Source: Magnetococcales bacterium | Lineage (GTDB): Bacteria; Pseudomonadota; Magnetococcia; Magnetococcales; JADGCH01 | DNA length: 64,000 nucleotides | Direction: 5' to 3' | NCBI GenBank assembly: GCA_015229115.1 | Contig: JADGCH010000002.1 | Coordinates: forward strand, 1 to 64,000 | Shown: piece by piece, positions 61,341-64,000 of the stretch | Layout of the letters: every line of letters starts with the position of its first letter | How positions within the stretch are numbered: position 1 is the stretch's first letter | Notes under the pieces: generated by a model | The model's input: only the letters and a program-made list of their open reading frames with translations | Told to the model about the DNA's origin: nothing | The model's database searches: none | Made by a program: the position numbers and the translations under genes

Positions 61341-62219
61341 ATGCGCTATCGGATTGAACATTTGACTCGTTATCAATACAGCGAGGCCGTTACCGTTTGT
61401 CACAATTTAGCTCACCTCATTCCGCGTTCCATGGATCATCAGGAGGTGGTACAACGTACCCTGCATGTGACACCCACACCAGCGGTGCTGTACGAATCGA
61501 CCGATTACTTTAACAACTGCCTTCATTACTTTGAAGTTTTGGAACCGCACCAGCAACTGGAGGTGCTGGCGAGTAGCGAGGTGGTTGTTTTGCCCCGTGC
61601 ACCGCTGTCATGGCCCACCACCTACTGTTGTTGGGAACAGGTGCGCGACGCCTTGTGTCAGTCCGATGACCCAGACATCTGTTATAATCGTCCATTCATG
61701 TTTGATTCGCCGTTGATTCGGAGCAGCGATTGTTTGGCGCAATTTGCTGCCAATTCGTTTTCAGCTGGTCGTACACTACTGGATGCGGTCAACGACCTGA
61801 TGCAACGCATCTATCGTGAATTTACTTACTGTGCTGCCGTTACGACAGTGACTACGCCACTGGAGGAGGTGATGCAGCATCGGCAAGGTGTGTGTCAGGA
61901 CTTCGCTCATGTGGCGATTGGATCCCTCCGTGCCATCGGTCTGGCGGCGCGCTACGTGAGTGGCTACCTGGAAACGTCACCACCACCAGGCAAATCACGC
62001 CTGATAGGAGCCGATGCCTCGCATGCCTGGTTCGCTGTATTTGTTCCTGGACAGGGTTGGATTGATTTTGATCCGACCAACAATCTACTGCCGCAAGAGC
62101 GGCATATCACGTTGGCAACGGGGCGTGACTACTCTGATGTGGCACCACTCAAGGGGGTCATTTTAGGTGGTGGTCAGGAGACTTTGCACGTATCCGTCGA
62201 TGTTGCACCACTGCCGTAA
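61341..62219 (+). CDS. Transglutaminase-like cysteine peptidase family protein
   Basis: This 292-residue protein begins MRYRIEHLTRYQYSEAV, the N-terminal beta domain of bacterial transglutaminases. The catalytic triad is visible: Cys in GVCQDFAHVAIG, His in ASHAWFAVFVPGQGW and Asp in DFDPTNN. It starts three bases after the ATP-grasp-alpha-E stop. These enzymes may act as peptidases or as cross-linking acyl transferases; in this cluster they are predicted to process or release ATP-grasp-made amide bonds. Confidence 0.93.
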   Translation: MRYRIEHLTRYQYSEAVTVCHNLAHLIPRSMDHQEVVQRTLHVTPTPAVLYESTDYFNNCLHYFEVLEPHQQLEVLASSEVVVLPRAPLSWPTTYCCWEQVRDALCQSDDPDICYNRPFMFDSPLIRSSDCLAQFAANSFSAGRTLLDAVNDLMQRIYREFTYCAAVTTVTTPLEEVMQHRQGVCQDFAHVAIGSLRAIGLAARYVSGYLETSPPPGKSRLIGADASHAWFAVFVPGQGWIDFDPTNNLLPQERHITLATGRDYSDVAPLKGVILGGGQETLHVSVDVAPLP

Positions 62220-62242
62220 GGGGGGAATGGTGAGCCCCCCTT
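62218..62242. terminator. Hairpin between convergent genes, probable terminator
   Basis: AAGGGGGG (62218-62225) pairs with CCCCCCTT (62235-62242) around a nine-base loop, starting at the transglutaminase stop codon. A short TT follows on the + strand. It lies between genes on opposite strands and could stop transcription from both. Confidence 0.5.
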
Positions 62243-62258
62243 GTACGAGTGACTGATC

Positions 62259-62471
62259 TTATTGGGCCATAGCCTGATTGAGCCGCTTGGCTTCGTCGCT
62301 CAGTTTCAGCGAATACGACTTGCCATAGACTTCCACCGAATGCTGATGAGAATCCAGGTTGGTCCGCAAGGTCGTATCAGCAAGAGTCCCCAGAATAGGC
62401 TGGTTGTTTTTGTATCGATAGACCGCTTCGTTGGTGGAGCTGAAAGCACCCTGTATTTGAGATAGGCTCAT
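62259..62471 (-). CDS. Small hypothetical protein, 70 residues
   Basis: The ATG at 62471 has GAGG ten bases upstream. The product is hydrophilic, Ser/Gln/Asn-rich, with no signal, membrane segment or Cys (MSLSQIQGAFSS at the start, YGKSYSLKLSDEAKRL near the end). I recognise no family; short segments ending in an LSDEAKRLNQA-type helix recall flagellar-related small proteins, but that is not evidence enough. A 204-base region upstream gives it its own promoter space. Confidence 0.55.
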   Translation of the reverse strand: MSLSQIQGAFSSTNEAVYRYKNNQPILGTLADTTLRTNLDSHQHSVEVYGKSYSLKLSDEAKRLNQAMAQ

Positions 62472-62675
62472 GGTTCACAATCCTCAACTACGTAACACAG
62501 ATATCCATTTGGACACGGGGATCATTGTACTCTATTTGTCCATCCAATGGAAGTCATTTCTGCTACATGCCCAAGAAATCATCCCCCGTACCTCCTACAA
62601 TCGCACAAATGTCAATCGTAAAAAATTCGGATAGACCACCTGGGCAGTTACCGCAATTGTAGTCCTATCTGTCGA
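62472..62675. other. Intergenic region without recognised gene
   Basis: The stretch separates the small protein gene from the last kinase. Leftward, TACAAT at 62526-62531 could be a -10 for the small gene, with a weak TTCCAT 17 bases before it. A single CGTAAA occurs at 62617, but without 9-bp companions. Confidence 0.3.
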
Positions 62676-64000
62676 TCAAAGTAACCTCCTCTTCCGCAAG
62701 GCTGCGATAGCCTCCTGACAATGGCTCTGCAGCTTGGACAGGGCCTGCTGGGCCTCGCTCCAGTTGTGCTGCTCGATCATGCCGCGCAGGCGCATGGCCT
62801 GAATCGACACCTTCCAGGCTCCGACATCGTGGGCGGTGTCGTTGAACCAGTTCGTCGACTGCATCGCCATGGGCTCATGACGACCCTCTATCGCCTGGGT
62901 CAACTGGTCAAAATGCTGCTCTGACAGGTTAATCAAGGCCTCACTCTTGGCTGCTACCACGGCGGCATCAGCGGTAACGGCCTTCAGAACCTGGGGCACT
63001 GCCTTTGGGGGCGCTGCCTTTGGGGGCGTCGATGGTGTCACCATGGTGGCCACTTGGTCGAGCAATTGCTGAGGTCGATAGGGTTTCATCAGGTAGCCGT
63101 TCATACCAGCATCGAGACAGCGCTGCTGTTCCTGGTTCATGGCCTTGGCGGTAACGGCCAGAATCGGCACAGCTACTGGCTGGGTGCGCGCTGATTCCAG
63201 CTGGCGGATCTGTCTGGTCGCTTCAAAGCCGTCCATTTCAGGCATTTGCAGATCCATCAAAATCAGATCAAAACTGTGCTGCTGATAGAGGCTAACCGCC
63301 TCACAGCCGTTGTTGGCCAGGGTGACGCTATGACCGGCCCGCTGCAGAATGGTGGTCGCCAGAATCTGGTTATTGACGATATCCTCGACCAGCAGGATCT
63401 TCAGGGGAGGCAGTTCCCTGCCCTGCAGCACCGATTCCGATTCAAGCAGTGGTCGTGGCTCGTCGGATAACTCAGGCTGACGCAGCGCTTTGATGACCTT
63501 GAGCAACTGAAAGCGTCGTACCGGCTTGCGCACCGACGGTAATTGTTGCCACCAGCCAGAGACCAAACCATCGGCGCCACGGTTAGAGGCAAGCATCAGG
63601 ATGGTCTTACCCTGATAATCAGCATGGTCGCTAACCAGCTTATGGACCAGCGGCGACTGACCCTGCAACAGCGTGTCGTCCAGCAACAGCAGATCAAACG
63701 GCTGTCCCTGCTCCCTGGCCTGCTCCAGGTTGGTCAGCAGGGCTGCCCCATTGGCAGCCACGGTGACATCGGCCGACAGGGTCGCCAACATGGCGGGCAA
63801 AATGACCCGGCCGGTGGCGTGCTGATGGGCCAGCAACACCCTGACACCAGCCAGACTGCGGCTGATATCGGTGTTGCGACGTTCGTCGGCTTCAGTTTGA
63901 CCATCATGCCCCCGATTACGCCGCTGGCCGACACCAAAGCGGGCGGTAAAGTGGAACTGTGTGCCACGGTCGACCTGACTCTCGAGCCAAATCTGCCCGC
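62676..64000 (-). CDS. Hybrid histidine kinase, C-terminal part (5' end beyond window): HATPase end-REC-REC-Hpt-like
   Basis: The frame is open from the window edge to the stop at 62676. It starts in the last strand of a HATPase domain (IWLESQVDRGTQFHFTARFG). A divergent receiver follows with Asp in LLLLDDTLL, then a full receiver with LMDLQMPEMDG. A low-complexity Pro/Ala/Val linker and an Hpt-like bundle end it; there the His is kept (TAHDVGAWK) but the usual KG after it is lost. Domain order, the RRFQLLK segment between receivers and the odd Hpt match the kinase at 41046-44324, so these two are paralogues. GTG or ATG codons inside the visible part are not the true start. Confidence 0.82.
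   Translation of the reverse strand, partial: GQIWLESQVDRGTQFHFTARFGVGQRRNRGHDGQTEADERRNTDISRSLAGVRVLLAHQHATGRVILPAMLATLSADVTVAANGAALLTNLEQAREQGQPFDLLLLDDTLLQGQSPLVHKLVSDHADYQGKTILMLASNRGADGLVSGWWQQLPSVRKPVRRFQLLKVIKALRQPELSDEPRPLLESESVLQGRELPPLKILLVEDIVNNQILATTILQRAGHSVTLANNGCEAVSLYQQHSFDLILMDLQMPEMDGFEATRQIRQLESARTQPVAVPILAVTAKAMNQEQQRCLDAGMNGYLMKPYRPQQLLDQVATMVTPSTPPKAAPPKAVPQVLKAVTADAAVVAAKSEALINLSEQHFDQLTQAIEGRHEPMAMQSTNWFNDTAHDVGAWKVSIQAMRLRGMIEQHNWSEAQQALSKLQSHCQEAIAALRKRRLL

Noticed and set aside
62602-62626. CGTAAA with a nearby CGCACAAAT, possible third copy of the 9-bp repeat operator
   Set aside because: The spacing is 15 bases and only one unit matches, so it does not share the 9-bp period.

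Overview
The window reads as chromosome of a Gram-negative pseudomonadotan. An outer-membrane barrel, a CusCBA tripartite pump, a phasin, GlnD, RecA and NapC- and cytochrome c'-type hemoproteins are present. The very high density of multi-PAS hybrid histidine kinases and single-domain receivers resembles basal Alphaproteobacteria of the Magnetococcus type; that placement is inference from gene style, not a database result. No rRNA, tRNA, CRISPR array, insertion sequence or prophage was recognised.

Layout. 1-15978 is a signalling island. A leftward block holds an SBP/CHASE sensor (cut by the window edge), a broken Hpt remnant, a hybrid kinase, an HTH-REC regulator, a REC-PAS-SpoIIE phosphatase, a lone REC and a second hybrid kinase. 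Two rightward hybrid kinases follow, the second frameshifted at an A7 run. 16102-24017 is metal homeostasis: an EF-hand protein, an ECF sigma factor, a probable anti-sigma factor and a periplasmic sensor, convergent with cusC-cusB-cusA. 23839-34210 is housekeeping: recA, nth, pheA, rsmJ and a leftward run GT2-GT2-xseB-glnD-lolD-M50 protease. 34305-36603 holds a phasin, an Rpn-type nuclease and a kinase pseudogene.

37062-44324 is a compact leftward signalling operon: PilZ-like hybrid kinase, REC, PilZ-like/STAS/STAS, a CheA-P1-like membrane scaffold without the phospho-His, a membrane protein, a 34-residue ORF and a REC protein. 44610-52770 is a rightward operon-like run: tetraheme NapC/NirT cytochrome, cytochrome c'-like protein, heme-membrane/ferredoxin/adenylate cyclase fusion, barrel, periplasmic binding protein, hybrid kinase and REC. 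52785-62219 is a peptide-modification locus: alpha-E and ATP-grasp genes leftward; transglutaminase-DUF2126, fused ATP-grasp-alpha-E and a second transglutaminase rightward. The right edge cuts another hybrid kinase.

How the parts may work together. The most distinctive signal is a set of tandem 9-bp direct repeats (consensus CGTAAAnAT). They lie over the presumed -35 region of the HTH-REC gene and recur in the divergent promoter region between two hybrid kinases. A BldC/MerR-like helix-turn-helix fused to a receiver, next to head-to-tail repeats, suggests a local phospho-controlled regulon. The second notable theme is a possible route from periplasmic redox or ligand chemistry into cAMP and phosphorelay signalling at 44.6-52.8 kb.
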